Shown piece by piece: positions 25,256 through 35,065 of a DNA stretch of 64,000 bases. Where the stretch lies: assembly GCA_039025395.1 (NCBI GenBank), contig JBCCOK010000001.1, forward strand, positions 62,001 to 126,000. The letters are read 5' to 3'. Under the pieces are notes generated by a model that was not told the DNA's origin, ran no database searches, and saw only the letters and a list, made by a program, of their open reading frames with translations. Both the position numbers and the translations under genes were made by a program. How positions within the stretch are numbered: position 1 is the first letter of the stretch; each line of letters starts with the position of its first letter. This stretch comes from Hoeflea_A sp039025395. GTDB lineage: Bacteria; Pseudomonadota; Alphaproteobacteria; Rhizobiales; Rhizobiaceae.

Positions 25256-25639
25256 ATGACAAAATTCCTCTTATCGACCGCCGCTTACCTGATTGCGAAT
25301 GCCGTCGGCCTTCTTGTGGCCGCACTCATCCTCCCCGGATTCAGTATCGGTATCTCGGCGTTCATATTGGCGGTCCTGATTTTCTCGGTCCTGCAGATGA
25401 TCGCCGGTCCGCTTCTGACGCGGTTGTCGGCAAAGCGGTTTCCCGAACTCATCGGCGGAATCGCGCTTGTAGCCATTCTCGTTGGACTGATCGTGACGGA
25501 TCTGCTGATGAGCCGAATGGCGATCGGCGGGATTTCCAACCTGCTTGCCGCCACGCTCCTGGTTTGGATCGGCAGTCTGATCGCAACATTCCTGATACCG
25601 AGATACGTTTTCAAGCAGCTTCGCAGCGAACGCAATTAG
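25256..25639 (+). CDS. Phage-holin-4-like small membrane protein
   Basis: The 127-residue product has four hydrophobic helices (AAYLIANAVGLLVAALIL, ISAFILAVLIFSVLQMIAG, IGGIALVAILVGLIVTDLLM, NLLAATLLVWIGSLIATFLIP). This is the pattern of the widespread mycobacterial/phage holin superfamily IV (PF04020) proteins. These are chromosomal genes of unknown role, and no lysis genes are nearby. The frame is open further upstream, but the ATG at 25256 starts directly at the first helix. It is convergent with the patatin-like gene that follows. Confidence 0.6.
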   Translation: MTKFLLSTAAYLIANAVGLLVAALILPGFSIGISAFILAVLIFSVLQMIAGPLLTRLSAKRFPELIGGIALVAILVGLIVTDLLMSRMAIGGISNLLAATLLVWIGSLIATFLIPRYVFKQLRSERN

Positions 25640-25688
25640 AACGCTGAAATCTTGTACAAAGGCTCGCCAAAACATGCGGGCAATTACG

Positions 25689-26645
25689 TCAATCCGCCTG
25701 TTCCAGGAGATTGCCCAGGACACGTTTGACCTGATCCTTTTCCGGCTCTGCAATGGCGAGGATTTCGTCGACGCGGTTGAAATCCATGCTGGTAACATCT
25801 CTTACCTCCGGACGAATGAGAAGATCCGGTTCGATCCGATTGAGGCGTTCATTGACAAGCGAATGAAGTGCGATCTGCGATGATCCGATCCACGTGTCGA
25901 GCGCGCCCGGAACCTTTCCCGTATCTTGATGGCCATTCCCTGTCACATCGACGGCGACAATGAAACCGCCCTGATCCTCCAGAATGTCGAAGGGCGTCGG
26001 ATTGACGAAACCACCATCAATCAACACGCGATCCTCCCATTGAACCGGAGACAGAAAGACCGGCAAAGCGGCGGAGGCGCCGATGGCCTTGTGCAAAGGT
26101 CCTTCATCGATGACGAACGGAGCCTCGGCGTAAAAATCCGCCGTTACAATCCGCATCGGGATCTGCAGTTCGGCAAAGGTGGCCGGCACCCTTTCAGGCA
26201 AGACAACAGACATCAAAGTTTCGGGTGCCAGCGCTGCTGAATTGTCCTTGGCGAAAATCGACGTCCACGACAGGGGATTGCCCGGAAAAAGCCGCCGCAG
26301 CGTGTTCAGGTTACTCGACAGCAAATCTCGGGCAAACCTGCGGATTTCAAGCCCCGTCATGCCGCTCGCATAACAGGCACCGATGATTGCGCCCATCGAC
26401 GTACCGGCAATGACCGTGGGCTTTGCGCCGAGCTCGTCCAGTGCCTCCAGTACCGGGATATGGGCAAGCCCGCGCGCGGCACCGCCACCGAGCGCAATGG
26501 AAAACGTCTTCTGCCCTGAAGCGCTTGCAGACCGCCCGGCACCGGCTGCGAGAACCGCGGATGCCGCCTTCAGGAAGGTTCGCCGGATTAGAGGACGCAT
26601 TCGTGAAACGCTGCTACTCATTCGAACACCCATTCTGAAATCCAT
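25689..26645 (-). CDS. Patatin-like (RssA-type) phospholipase/esterase with Tat-like signal
   Basis: The product has the patatin oxyanion loop LGGGAARGLAHI, the nucleophile elbow GTSMGAIIG and the catalytic Asp in LIDGGFVNPTPFDI. An N-terminal RRTFLKAASAVLAAGAG stretch is a probable twin-arginine export signal. Three ATG codons are possible (26645, 26633 and 26621). The last leaves only an 8-bp overlap with the upstream hydrolase gene and keeps the signal, but no good ribosome site decides. It follows the Abhydrolase_9 gene on the same strand, so the two are probably co-expressed. Lipid or ester hydrolysis in the periplasm is the inferred role. Confidence 0.82.
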   Translation of the reverse strand: MDFRMGVRMSSSVSRMRPLIRRTFLKAASAVLAAGAGRSASASGQKTFSIALGGGAARGLAHIPVLEALDELGAKPTVIAGTSMGAIIGACYASGMTGLEIRRFARDLLSSNLNTLRRLFPGNPLSWTSIFAKDNSAALAPETLMSVVLPERVPATFAELQIPMRIVTADFYAEAPFVIDEGPLHKAIGASAALPVFLSPVQWEDRVLIDGGFVNPTPFDILEDQGGFIVAVDVTGNGHQDTGKVPGALDTWIGSSQIALHSLVNERLNRIEPDLLIRPEVRDVTSMDFNRVDEILAIAEPEKDQVKRVLGNLLEQAD

Positions 26646-28266
26646 TGTTGCAGTGAGCCTTGAGCCGTTCCGTATCGGTCGCCGACCAGTTCGCAGGTTC
26701 GCTCACCTGAACCCATGGTTCGATATAATCCTGGGAATAATAGGCATGGCCGTGACCAGCCGAAGCGGCGGTCGACAAAGCCATGTCGAGCGCCAGCTGA
26801 AACTGGGTAACGACAGGCATGAAGCGCAGGTAGGGCGAAACATCATCCGCCGGCGGTTCTCGCATCCAGACCGGCGGACGAAGGAGCGACAGCGGATCGA
26901 AAAACACGATCGGATCGCTCGGATATTGCAGAAACAGAATGCGCATGTCCCCCCATTCGTCGACTGCCTGAGATCCATTGTTTGTATGCGATGCATAACG
27001 GACAAGCGAACCGTCGTCGATTTGCGGCGCCACCCAGGGGCTACCGTCATTTCGGCTGCGCTGCACGCGGTTCCAGAGATCCGACGGAAATGGCGGCCCC
27101 GCCCAGAAGGCGCCGTCGATGGGATCGTTGACAAGCTGGGTCAGCGTCACCGCGTACATGGATGACCATGCTCCAAGGCTAAGGCCGTGAATATAAAACC
27201 GTGGCCGTTCATTCTCCGGCAGCTTGGCCCAGTAATCATAGATCGTCGAAACAGTGGCCGTGGCCTGATCCAGCCCGGTGCGGGTCTCGAAAACAAGCGC
27301 GAAGGGCGAATTCAGATAGGAATACTGGACGGACACCGTCGCAATGTCGCCGCCATGCATGTATTCGAGCGGATCGTGCGATCCCGGATCCATCCAGCCG
27401 GTGCCGGTCGGGCTGACCACCACCAATACCTCGCGTTCGAAGGCGCCCAGCCGGAGCATTTCGGCCAATGCCAGTTGAGCCCGCGCCTGCGGAGTATCAG
27501 CGTTGGCTCGGCCCACATAGACGCGGATCGGATCAAGCGCGTCGGCGCCGGTAAAAGCGCTGATCGCGGTCGCATCCGGACCACCCGTGATGAAATCACG
27601 GCCCGGCTGACCCATGGCCTGCCAATCGATGAGCGATTCCGGACTGCCCACAAACCGTGCGTCCACAGGAGCAGGCGGCGCTTGTTCGAACAGGTTTTGC
27701 GCCGTCTCGTAAGCTTCGTCCAGTGCCCCGATCGCAGTGTCCAGCAGTCCGTCCCGCGTGACAATGAACAAGAGGATTGCCACGATGACAAATCCGAGCA
27801 CATTGGCACGTCGCCTTGGCATGATCCGGTCCAGCCTCGCCCGAACAAAGCGGGAAAAGGCGGCGATGACAGCGCCAATGGCAAAGAGCAGCGCAAAAAC
27901 GATGGCCGCCAGCACGAGAATCATCACAAGATGCGCACCGGTTGCCGGTTCCATCTCCATACGCAGCCGCAAGTCATTTTGCCAGATGAGCGAGTAGCGC
28001 AATGCGGAGATGAGAACCGCGACAACGACAATGGCCGTTATTGCTTCCACGATCCGCAGCATCAATCCTTTCAATCGCGGCATGTCGGCTGCCTGCCAGA
28101 TGACTTCGACGATCCGCCATATCAGATAGCCCAAAGCCATGACGAGTCCGCCCAAAACACCCTGCAACATGGGACCGCGCGGAATAAGCGTCGGCGTCAG
28201 CGATGCGGCGAGGAGAAGCAGACCAAGCAAAAATCCAAAAACCGAAATGTGGAATCCGCGCTTCAT
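26614..28266 (-). CDS. Abhydrolase_9-type membrane alpha/beta hydrolase
   Basis: This 550-residue protein has about five N-terminal membrane helices (ISVFGFLLGLLLLAASL, GVLGGLVMALGYLIWRIVEVIW and others). An alpha/beta-hydrolase domain from about residue 200 has the nucleophile elbow in FYIHGLSLGAWSSM. The layout matches the Abhydrolase_9_N plus Abhydrolase_9 families. Substrate and physiology are unknown. The gene overlaps the 5' end of the patatin-like gene and is divergent from a second patatin-like gene 356 bp away, giving three lipase-like genes within 4 kb. Confidence 0.8.
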   Translation of the reverse strand: MKRGFHISVFGFLLGLLLLAASLTPTLIPRGPMLQGVLGGLVMALGYLIWRIVEVIWQAADMPRLKGLMLRIVEAITAIVVVAVLISALRYSLIWQNDLRLRMEMEPATGAHLVMILVLAAIVFALLFAIGAVIAAFSRFVRARLDRIMPRRRANVLGFVIVAILLFIVTRDGLLDTAIGALDEAYETAQNLFEQAPPAPVDARFVGSPESLIDWQAMGQPGRDFITGGPDATAISAFTGADALDPIRVYVGRANADTPQARAQLALAEMLRLGAFEREVLVVVSPTGTGWMDPGSHDPLEYMHGGDIATVSVQYSYLNSPFALVFETRTGLDQATATVSTIYDYWAKLPENERPRFYIHGLSLGAWSSMYAVTLTQLVNDPIDGAFWAGPPFPSDLWNRVQRSRNDGSPWVAPQIDDGSLVRYASHTNNGSQAVDEWGDMRILFLQYPSDPIVFFDPLSLLRPPVWMREPPADDVSPYLRFMPVVTQFQLALDMALSTAASAGHGHAYYSQDYIEPWVQVSEPANWSATDTERLKAHCNNGFQNGCSNE

Positions 28267-28621
28267 AGTTCCTCCGCCAATCTACATGCCTGCCGATCCG
28301 CCCTATATTCGAGGACCAAATGTTAGCGCAAAACAGTGGCCTGGCAACGCGCGTTGAAGCCCTTTGCATAGGTGACCGGCGTGTTCAACCGCGCCGGAGC
28401 CTATACGCCGGCCCGATTGGGGCGCCAATTCGGTCGTTTAACGCGCGCTTCACGAACCTCTGAAAACACATGTTAACAGCACCAGTCTGTGTACCCATAA
28501 AGGCTTTTCTTTCATCCGCCGATGCTTTCAATAGAATTTCGCAAATGCGCGCTGTCAATAATTGAGATCAAATTGATGCCACAACCAATCCTCTGTCATC
28601 CGACATGCGAGAGGTAAAGAA
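28267..28621. promoter_or_regulatory. Divergent promoter region between two hydrolase genes
   Basis: About 355 bp separate the minus-strand Abhydrolase_9 gene from the plus-strand patatin-like gene. No gene is seen. The stretch 28490-28600 is AT-rich and probably holds the plus-strand promoter. The ribosome site GAGAGGTAAAGAA at 28609-28621 precedes the GTG start of the patatin-like gene. No clear operator repeat was found. Confidence 0.4.
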
Positions 28622-29770
28622 GTGAAGACGCTAATCAGGCCTGTCATTTACTCGTTCGGCCTTCTCTTTCTGGCTGTGCTGGCCTTGGCCGGCATTGGTT
28701 ATGGTTACAGCCACTACCTTGCAAACTATGAATATCAGTTTCGCGCATGGCCGGACCCTTCTCAGTTCGATGCACCCGTCGCCCTTCAAACCGATACGCC
28801 GCGATACGCACGAATCCTTTCCATTCAGGGAGGTGCGCTCCTCGGGCTCGCCGATCTTGAAGTCCTCAGCGCCATTGAAGAAAGGTCGGGGCAGCCGATC
28901 TACGAACTGTTCGACTTTGTCGCAGGCTCTTCGACCGGCGCGATTATCGCAACCCTGCTCCTGCTTCCTCAAGAAGATACCGGCAAACCCATGAGTGCCG
29001 CCGAGGCAATTCGCGCTTACGATGAATTTGCCAGCTCGATCCTGAGCGCACCCGCCTATCATAATATCCTGACAACCTACGGCTTCTTCGGTCCGGCTCT
29101 TACCAACTGGAAGCGGGTGGAAACGGCTCAACAACTCTTCGGCACAGCGCAGTTCGCTGACCTGCTGCGTCCGACCATGTTTCCCTCCTATTCTCAAAAG
29201 ACCGGCGATCTCAAAATGTTTCGAAACTGGGATGCCCTTGAGGCAAACATTTATCTGTGGCCTTTGGTTTCTGCTGTCACATCGGTCCCGAGCGTATTTC
29301 CTGCAATCGCCCTGATCGGCAATGAACCGGGCTCATATTTTTACGGCGATCCCGCACTCGTTTTGAATCAGCCAGCAAACGAAGCCTATCTCCACGCACG
29401 CACCAATCTGGACGATATAGAAAAATTTCAGGTTGTCGCGCTCGGCAGCAAACGCGACTTCACCATTACTGACGACATTGGTGTCAGAGGCGGTATGCTC
29501 GCCTGGTTTACCCCCGCATTCAGGTTGCTTTATCGTGGTCAATCCGACGTAAGCTACGGCGCCCTCGACCGGCATGCCAGCTTCGATTCCAGTGTCGACG
29601 TGTCCCTGACCGTTCTTTCACCGAGTGTACCGGGAAACACAAGCAGTTTGGATCCGTCTGCAAGCAATCGTGAGTTCATTCGTGAGAAGGGACGCGAATA
29701 TATAGCCAAAAACGGCGACGCAATCGACAAGCTTGTCAAGGAACTGACTGACAAACCCTCGCAACCCTAG
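28622..29770 (+). CDS. Membrane-anchored patatin-like phospholipase
   Basis: The 382-residue protein has one N-terminal membrane helix (VIYSFGLLFLAVLALAGIGYGY). The patatin domain follows, with oxyanion region ILSIQGGALLGLADLEVL, nucleophile elbow GSSTGAIIATLLLL and probable catalytic Asp in YFYGDPALVLNQP. The family usually has DGG or DGA at that Asp; here it is DPA, an odd but perhaps tolerated change. The start is a GTG after GAGAGGTAAAGAA. It is not close in sequence to the other patatin-like gene, so this is not a recent duplication. It probably acts on lipids at the periplasmic face of the membrane. Confidence 0.75.
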   Translation: MKTLIRPVIYSFGLLFLAVLALAGIGYGYSHYLANYEYQFRAWPDPSQFDAPVALQTDTPRYARILSIQGGALLGLADLEVLSAIEERSGQPIYELFDFVAGSSTGAIIATLLLLPQEDTGKPMSAAEAIRAYDEFASSILSAPAYHNILTTYGFFGPALTNWKRVETAQQLFGTAQFADLLRPTMFPSYSQKTGDLKMFRNWDALEANIYLWPLVSAVTSVPSVFPAIALIGNEPGSYFYGDPALVLNQPANEAYLHARTNLDDIEKFQVVALGSKRDFTITDDIGVRGGMLAWFTPAFRLLYRGQSDVSYGALDRHASFDSSVDVSLTVLSPSVPGNTSSLDPSASNREFIREKGREYIAKNGDAIDKLVKELTDKPSQP

Positions 29771-29909
29771 ACAGCCGGTTCACGCCTGAAAGACCGACGT
29801 CAACCTCCAATTACACAATGAAACAATCGCACTGTTCCGCGATATAATGTGTTTTCTGCTGTTTTACTTTCCCTGCGGATTTGCGTCGGCGATCACCATC
29901 TGCCGAAAG

Positions 29910-30287
29910 TCACAAAGTAATAACCTGGTCGGGTGCTGCTGGCGCCAGCGCCGCATAAAGCTGCGGAAAGCATCCGACGTGGACACCATCAACGACATCC
30001 TTCGGTGTCACCTCGCCTGTTCCGCATTGATGAAATTCGCCTTCGGCGAGATTGCGCCTAAGGGCGCACTGATCGCACAACATCAGGAGTATGTTCTTGT
30101 CAGCCGCAATACGCGCAAGCCGTTCTCCAATCGGGTCGCCCTTGCGCAGCATAAAGACATTGTCGTCGAAGAAGAACATTCCGACGACCTCCACGCCATG
30201 CCCGCCGTCTTCGAGCTGTGGCAGGATCATGGTACCAAGCTTGTACGTTGCGGCCATGTTTGTGGCAAAAACGTAGGCAACTTTCAT
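29910..30287 (-). CDS. DsrE-like small protein with CxxC motif
   Basis: The 125-residue protein looks like a DsrE/TusD-fold protein: MKVAYVFATNMAATYKLGTMILPQLEDGGHGVEVVGMFFFDDNVFML. A DQCALRRNL segment gives Cys pairs (LMLCDQC) suited to sulfur or persulfide transfer. It is divergent from the NhaC-type antiporter gene, with 264 bp between them. Sulfur-relay proteins normally sit with partners, but none is seen here. The ribosome site AGAGGAGATCCGAAC (complement of 30288-30302) supports the ATG. The role is unknown. Confidence 0.72.
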   Translation of the reverse strand: MKVAYVFATNMAATYKLGTMILPQLEDGGHGVEVVGMFFFDDNVFMLRKGDPIGERLARIAADKNILLMLCDQCALRRNLAEGEFHQCGTGEVTPKDVVDGVHVGCFPQLYAALAPAAPDQVITL

Positions 30288-30551
30288 GTTCGGATCTCCT
30301 CTGGTTTTTTTCAGGTCAAATCTGCGCTATCGGCAAACCTTAGCAGCGCTCCCATGCGCGGTCAGTCCGTTTGATAGTAAATGTTATAACGTTACACAAG
30401 TCAGCTCTGTCGGTCGTCAATAGACCGTACTCGCTCAAATCCGTAACGGCTCAACGATGGGTGATATTGCAGGCCTGTAAATTGAAGATTGCAGGTGCAG
30501 CAGCAGAAGCTTAGCTTGGGATATGAACGGGTTGTGGGGGCAACAGTCCAG

Positions 30552-32458
30552 ATGAGAGTTTGTGCGCTTCTGATCGCAATCATGCTGGCATGTGTTGCTG
30601 CATCCTACGCAGTCGAAATCGAAGCGCCGGAACTCGTTCTTCATGACGTACCCTTCGAGGTGGTCATCAAGACCACTGAAGGCCAGCTTGCCGCCGGTCA
30701 AAACACAATTCTTGAAGTCGCTGGGCGCAATTATCCCTTATCGCTAGTCGATGGCACCAACACGCTCTCGGCCCAGCTTGACGAAGGTTGGAGCAGCATA
30801 ATTCGGCTTCTTGGCGCAGACGGAACGGTTCTGGCGTCTTCCGATATCAGCGCGATGCCTGGATGGCTATCGCTGCTTCCCGCGCTATTGGCCATTGCCA
30901 CAGCGCTTGCGGTCCGACAGGTCATACCAGCCTTGTTTTTTGGCCTTTGGATCGGAGGTGCTTTGGCACACGGGCTTTTCTGGTCGTCCGCATGGACTGG
31001 CCTGCTGGATGTTGTGCCCAAACACGTCATTGGCGGTCTTGAAGACACCGACCATTTGGCGGTTGTGCTGTTCACCTTTCTGATCGGCGGAATGGTCGGA
31101 ATCGTGTCGAAGAACGGCGGCACCGCCGGTATCGTCGAATGGGCCGTGCGGTTTGCCGATTCGCCGCGCAAGGGTCAGGTCGCCACCGGCGCACTGGGTC
31201 TGGGCATTTTCTTCGATGACTATGCGAATACGATGATCGTTGGCACCACCATGCGGCCGGTAACCGACCGGTTGCGGATCTCCCGCGAGAAACTTGCCTA
31301 TCTGGTCGACTCCACCGCGCATCGGTCGCGACGATTGCACTGGTCACCACTTGGATCGGTTTCGTCGTTGCGCTGATTGCCGAGAGCCTCAGCACGTTTG
31401 AGGGTTTCGAAGGTTCGGCCTACGGCGTCTTTCTCAATTCGATTCCCTACAGTTTCTACCAGTTCCTTGCGATCGCATTCGTTTTCATCATTGCCTTCAC
31501 GGGCAGACACTTCGGACCGATGCTAACCGCGGAACGGCGAGCCAGCACACTCGGCCTGCTCAGCCGCCAAGACGCCCACCCCGGGGAAACGGATGCCGAA
31601 GCAAAAGACCGGGAGCCGAAGCCCGACAAACCGAAACGCGCCATCAACGCCGTGCTGCCGATCGTGGTGCTGGTTTTGGGAACATTCGCAGGCCTCTATG
31701 CAACCGGCCAAAACGATGCGAGCGCCGGACAGCCGCTTCATACCGTCATTGGCAGCGGCGATCCGTTCACCGCGATGATGTGGGCATCGCTTGTCGCGGT
31801 GCTCGTTGCCGGAGCCCTTTCCATGGGTCAGGGCATTCTGACATTGGCCGAAACCGCCGACGCCTGGTTTGCAGGCGCGCGCACAATGTTCCTGACCATC
31901 ATTATCCTGTCGCTCGCCTGGGCACTGGCGGACGTGAATGACCCGCTTCACACCGGACCTTACCTGACATCCATGCTCAGTGAGCGCGTCCCGCCTGCAG
32001 TTATCCCGAGTGTCGTGTTTGTTCTGGCTGCAGTAACGGCCTTTGCAACTGGATCAAGTTGGGGTGTTATGGGAATCATCATGCCGTTAGCGGTCCCGCT
32101 GATCTGGTCGGTGATGCTGGCAAACGGGCTGGACGAAGAAGGTCTGCACCTCGTTTACGCCACGGTTGCCGCCGTCATAAGCGGCGCAGTTTGGGGTGAC
32201 CATTGCTCGCCCATCTCCGACACGACAATCCTGTCGTCCCTCGCCAGCGGTTGCGATCACATTGACCATGTCCGCACGCAAATCCCTTATGCTGTTCTCG
32301 TCGGCGCGTTCGCGCTCGCCGCCATTTTTGGCGCGAGCAGCTTTGGTCTGCAATGGTGGCTGTGTTTGCTGGCTGGTCTGATCTTGCTTCTTGTTTGGAT
32401 TTTCCCGGTCGGCGCAAATGAAGGCGAACGCCAGAGAACCAAGGACAAAATAGCCTGA
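30552..32458 (+). pseudogene. NhaC-type Na+/H+ antiporter gene broken by a one-base frameshift
   Basis: The first 255 codons encode a signal-like N-terminus, a short periplasmic domain (about residues 20-100) and the first antiporter helices. After DSTA, at about 31320, the frame breaks and stops at 31376. Adding one C there (GCGCATCGG to GCGCCATCGG) restores APSVATIALVTTWIGFVVALIAES and then a continuous frame to 32458, about 635 residues in all. Later family features are intact: WASLVAVLVAGALSMGQG, ATGSSWGVMGIIMPLAVPL and GAVWGDHCSPISDTTILSS. The rest shows no further decay, so either the mutation is very recent or it is a sequencing error. Without it the gene would encode a cation or amine/proton exchanger. 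Confidence 0.85.
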
Positions 32459-32486
32459 AACGGCTTTCAGCCAAGATGACCGCCAT

Positions 32487-32720
32487 TTAGTGCAAGCTGA
32501 GCAGAACCTCTATGTCCCTTTGGCTGAGCCGCTTTAGCAGAGCTTTTTCTTCCACCAGCAGTTCCGCCTCACCGTCGATATAGTCGACCATACGGGATGC
32601 GATTTCACTGGTTGGCCGGTAGTACAAGTCTGTTTCCGACCGGCTTAGCCGACCCAGAAGTCGCTGGAGCAGTCGTTTCTGCCGTTCAGAGTCCAGATCT
32701 TTGCGCTTGTCTTTCAGCAT
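32487..32720 (-). CDS. Small hypothetical protein, 77 aa
   Basis: The product is strongly helical and charged (MLKDKRKDLDSERQKRLLQRLLGRLSRSETDLYY ... VDYIDGEAELLVEEKALLKRLSQRDIEVLLSLH). I do not recognise a family. Protein-like composition and convergence with the antiporter gene (28-bp gap) support a real gene, but the ribosome site is weak. It lies 156 bp downstream of the DUF533-like gene on the same strand. Confidence 0.45.
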   Translation of the reverse strand: MLKDKRKDLDSERQKRLLQRLLGRLSRSETDLYYRPTSEIASRMVDYIDGEAELLVEEKALLKRLSQRDIEVLLSLH

Positions 32721-32876
32721 GCAATCGAAGGGTCCGTTTGCTTCGTAAAAGAAAATAGCGCATAAGGCTCAGCCGCCAATGCCGCCGCAGACGATAATCA
32801 CTTACCGGCCTTACGTTTCCGTGACCCGCCAAGGTATTTGGTATTGTTCAGAACCGGGTCTTTGGACGGCCGCGTC

Positions 32877-33641
32877 TCAAGAGCGGGCTGCAGCCTCCGG
32901 ATCGAATTGCGCTTCTATCTCCTGAACCAGACCGGCAGGCAGCGACATGGCCTGCGCCAGATCACTGAGATATTTGCGTTCGGCCGGGTGATCCGGATCG
33001 ATCGCCAGCCGCGAAGCAAGGTAGATTTCGCTGGCCTGTTCCAGCCCGTTTGCGTAAGCCGCAATTTGCGCCACCGTTGGCGGATTGCGCAGGACATCGA
33101 AAACAACCGCCTTGGCCTCGGCATCGAGCGCCAATCGGTCAACCGCATCGAACACGGCAGCCTGCTCATCCTGATCAATATGACCGTCAGCATTTGCCGC
33201 AGCTATCATCGCTTTGACCAGTGCCAGCTGCATCGGTTGCCCTGAAGCATCTTCGTTCAGCGCCGGGTCAAAACTTTCCGGTGTCGCAAGCTGCACCTGC
33301 TGTCCATGGCCTTGCGTTGGAGCCGGAGCGTCCATGCCCGATTGCCAGTTCTGATAGGCCTTAAGGGCAAGCGCCCCGAGAACGGCCGAGCCTCCATAGC
33401 CCAGTGCACCGCCGGCCATCTTTTTCGCCTTCTTGCGCATTTTCTTGTTGCCGACCAGAGCGCCAAGCAAACCGCCCGCGGCCAGGCCGCCGGCAAGGCC
33501 ACCAGCAGCACCCCCGGGGAAATTTCCAAGCAAAGCAGAAACGCCGGATGCTTCGGCCTGCTGAGCCGGCTGTGCCTGGTCTTGAGCTGTAGGCGCGTTG
33601 CCGACGCCAACTAATTGTTCGAACAGTTGATTGATGTTCAT
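32877..33641 (-). CDS. DUF533 (YebE-like) protein
   Basis: The 254-residue product has an N-terminal Gln/Ala-rich stretch and a Gly-rich hydrophobic segment (GGAAGGLAGGLAAGGLLGALVG). A basic KKMRKKAKKMAGG stretch with a second hydrophobic part follows. The C-terminal TerB-like helical domain contains VKAMIAAANADGHIDQDEQAAVFDAV. This is the DUF533/YebE pattern, of unknown function but often stress-related. The ATG at 33641 (MNINQLFEQL) is chosen because a longer frame to 33746 adds non-homologous residues. It stands alone upstream of the small hypothetical gene. Confidence 0.78.
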   Translation of the reverse strand: MNINQLFEQLVGVGNAPTAQDQAQPAQQAEASGVSALLGNFPGGAAGGLAGGLAAGGLLGALVGNKKMRKKAKKMAGGALGYGGSAVLGALALKAYQNWQSGMDAPAPTQGHGQQVQLATPESFDPALNEDASGQPMQLALVKAMIAAANADGHIDQDEQAAVFDAVDRLALDAEAKAVVFDVLRNPPTVAQIAAYANGLEQASEIYLASRLAIDPDHPAERKYLSDLAQAMSLPAGLVQEIEAQFDPEAAARS

Positions 33642-33814
33642 TTGCTGAGACCCTTTTTCGTGCGCCGCGTTCGACCATCGCCGGGACTGGCGAGCCGGTT
33701 GTGATAAGAATTCCATCGCCATGCCTGGATATGGAAATTTGCGCATATAGTACCAAATTGGTTTTTTGTTACCTGGTAATCGGATTTTTCGATCAAAAGA
33801 CAGGCCAAGTCTCG

Positions 33815-34984
33815 CTAAGCTGCGGGAACTCTTGTGCGATACAGCACCTCGCCCTGAAACAATCTTCGCGCGGTCCTGTAGACGGTTGCCCGCTCGACCT
33901 TGATGCCTGCACGCGTCTGACTGATTTCGGCACCCACCAACGTTATGCCGGAGGGGTGGCCAATACGGATTTCATTGCCTTCAGGAGCCGAGACCGACTC
34001 GGACGCGATCGTGCCGGAAATTCGGCATGCCGCGGCAAGACACAACGCACCGGTAATCGGGATCGCCCGGTGAGGACGGCCCATCGAGATCATGCGGCAT
34101 GCGATGTCATGATCCGCCGCCTGTAAGTCTTGCCCCGATAGAAGCGGCGCGGCGACCGGCGCTGTGAGCAATGCGATCTTCGGCTGGCTGGCCTGGCGGG
34201 CGGCGTCCGAAAGATCGCGAGTCATCCCCATCCGCACGGAAGCCGCTTGCCGGATCTTTTCAAGCCTCGCCAAAAGCAGAGTGTCCTGCTCTATGTCATC
34301 GGGGGTCTCGGCGCCTGAGAGACCAAAATCCGCGGCGCGTACGAAAACGCACGGATTGGATGCATCGACGAGGCTTGCCTCGACCAGCGCCTCGCCGTGG
34401 ACTTCGATCGGGTCGACGGCATTGCCGGTTGGCAGAACGCCGCTCGTCCTTGCGCCCCCGGGATCGAGGAAGTCGAGCCGGATCGGCGAGCCGGTGCCGG
34501 ACACGCCATCGATATGCATGTCGCCATCGATGTCTGCGCGCCCCTGCGACACCATAAAATGGGCGTGAACGATCTTGTTCGTGTTGGTGTTGTGGATGCG
34601 AACCATCATCGGCCCGTCCACTGCAGGGCCGACAAGACCCTCATCGACCGCAAATGGCCCGACCGCAGAGGTCATGTTCCCGCAATTGCCCGCATAATCG
34701 ACACTGGCGTCACGCGGCGAGACCTGGCAGAAGGTGAAGTCGACATCGGCGTCCGGGCAGCTTGCGGGCGCAATGATGCAGACCTTGGACAGCGATGAGA
34801 TACCACCGCCCATTCCGTCGAGTTGACGCTCAAACTGATCCGGCGAACCCATGGCCGCCAAGAAAATCGCGGTCCAGTCTTCGCGCTCGGCCGGCAGGTC
34901 TTCATGACGGAACATCAGGGCCTTGGACGTCCCGCCCCGCATGAACACACATCTGATCGCCTTTTGAGGCACGGTCTGAAACAC
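33815..34984 (-). CDS. PrpF-like isomerase (4-oxalomesaconate tautomerase/methylaconitate isomerase family)
   Basis: This 389-residue protein has PrpF family hallmarks: RCVFMRGGTSKALMFRHEDLP near the N-terminus, LDGMGGGISSLSKVCI, and DYAGNCGNMTSAVGPFAVDEGLV with the catalytic Cys. Members shift a double bond in unsaturated tri- or dicarboxylates. Start choice is uncertain: a GTG at 34984 sits directly on an AGGAG, while the GTG four codons later has better spacing. It is the last gene of the operon that starts with the NMT1-type importer. A dicarboxylate isomerase there fits a ring-cleavage product being prepared for central metabolism, but the substrate is unknown. Confidence 0.8.
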   Translation of the reverse strand: MFQTVPQKAIRCVFMRGGTSKALMFRHEDLPAEREDWTAIFLAAMGSPDQFERQLDGMGGGISSLSKVCIIAPASCPDADVDFTFCQVSPRDASVDYAGNCGNMTSAVGPFAVDEGLVGPAVDGPMMVRIHNTNTNKIVHAHFMVSQGRADIDGDMHIDGVSGTGSPIRLDFLDPGGARTSGVLPTGNAVDPIEVHGEALVEASLVDASNPCVFVRAADFGLSGAETPDDIEQDTLLLARLEKIRQAASVRMGMTRDLSDAARQASQPKIALLTAPVAAPLLSGQDLQAADHDIACRMISMGRPHRAIPITGALCLAAACRISGTIASESVSAPEGNEIRIGHPSGITLVGAEISQTRAGIKVERATVYRTARRLFQGEVLYRTRVPAA

Positions 34985-35065
34985 TCCTGCCGGTATCTAA
35001 CGCAATTCAGTCTAAACCGTCCACGGACGGATCGGAACTGCCGAAAGCATCGCGTTCTTTCACCT

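Noticed and set aside
33752..33767. ACCAA-A-TTGGT followed by six T as a terminator
   Set aside because: The stem is only 5 bp and its T-run orientation is plus, while the flanking genes are on the minus strand.
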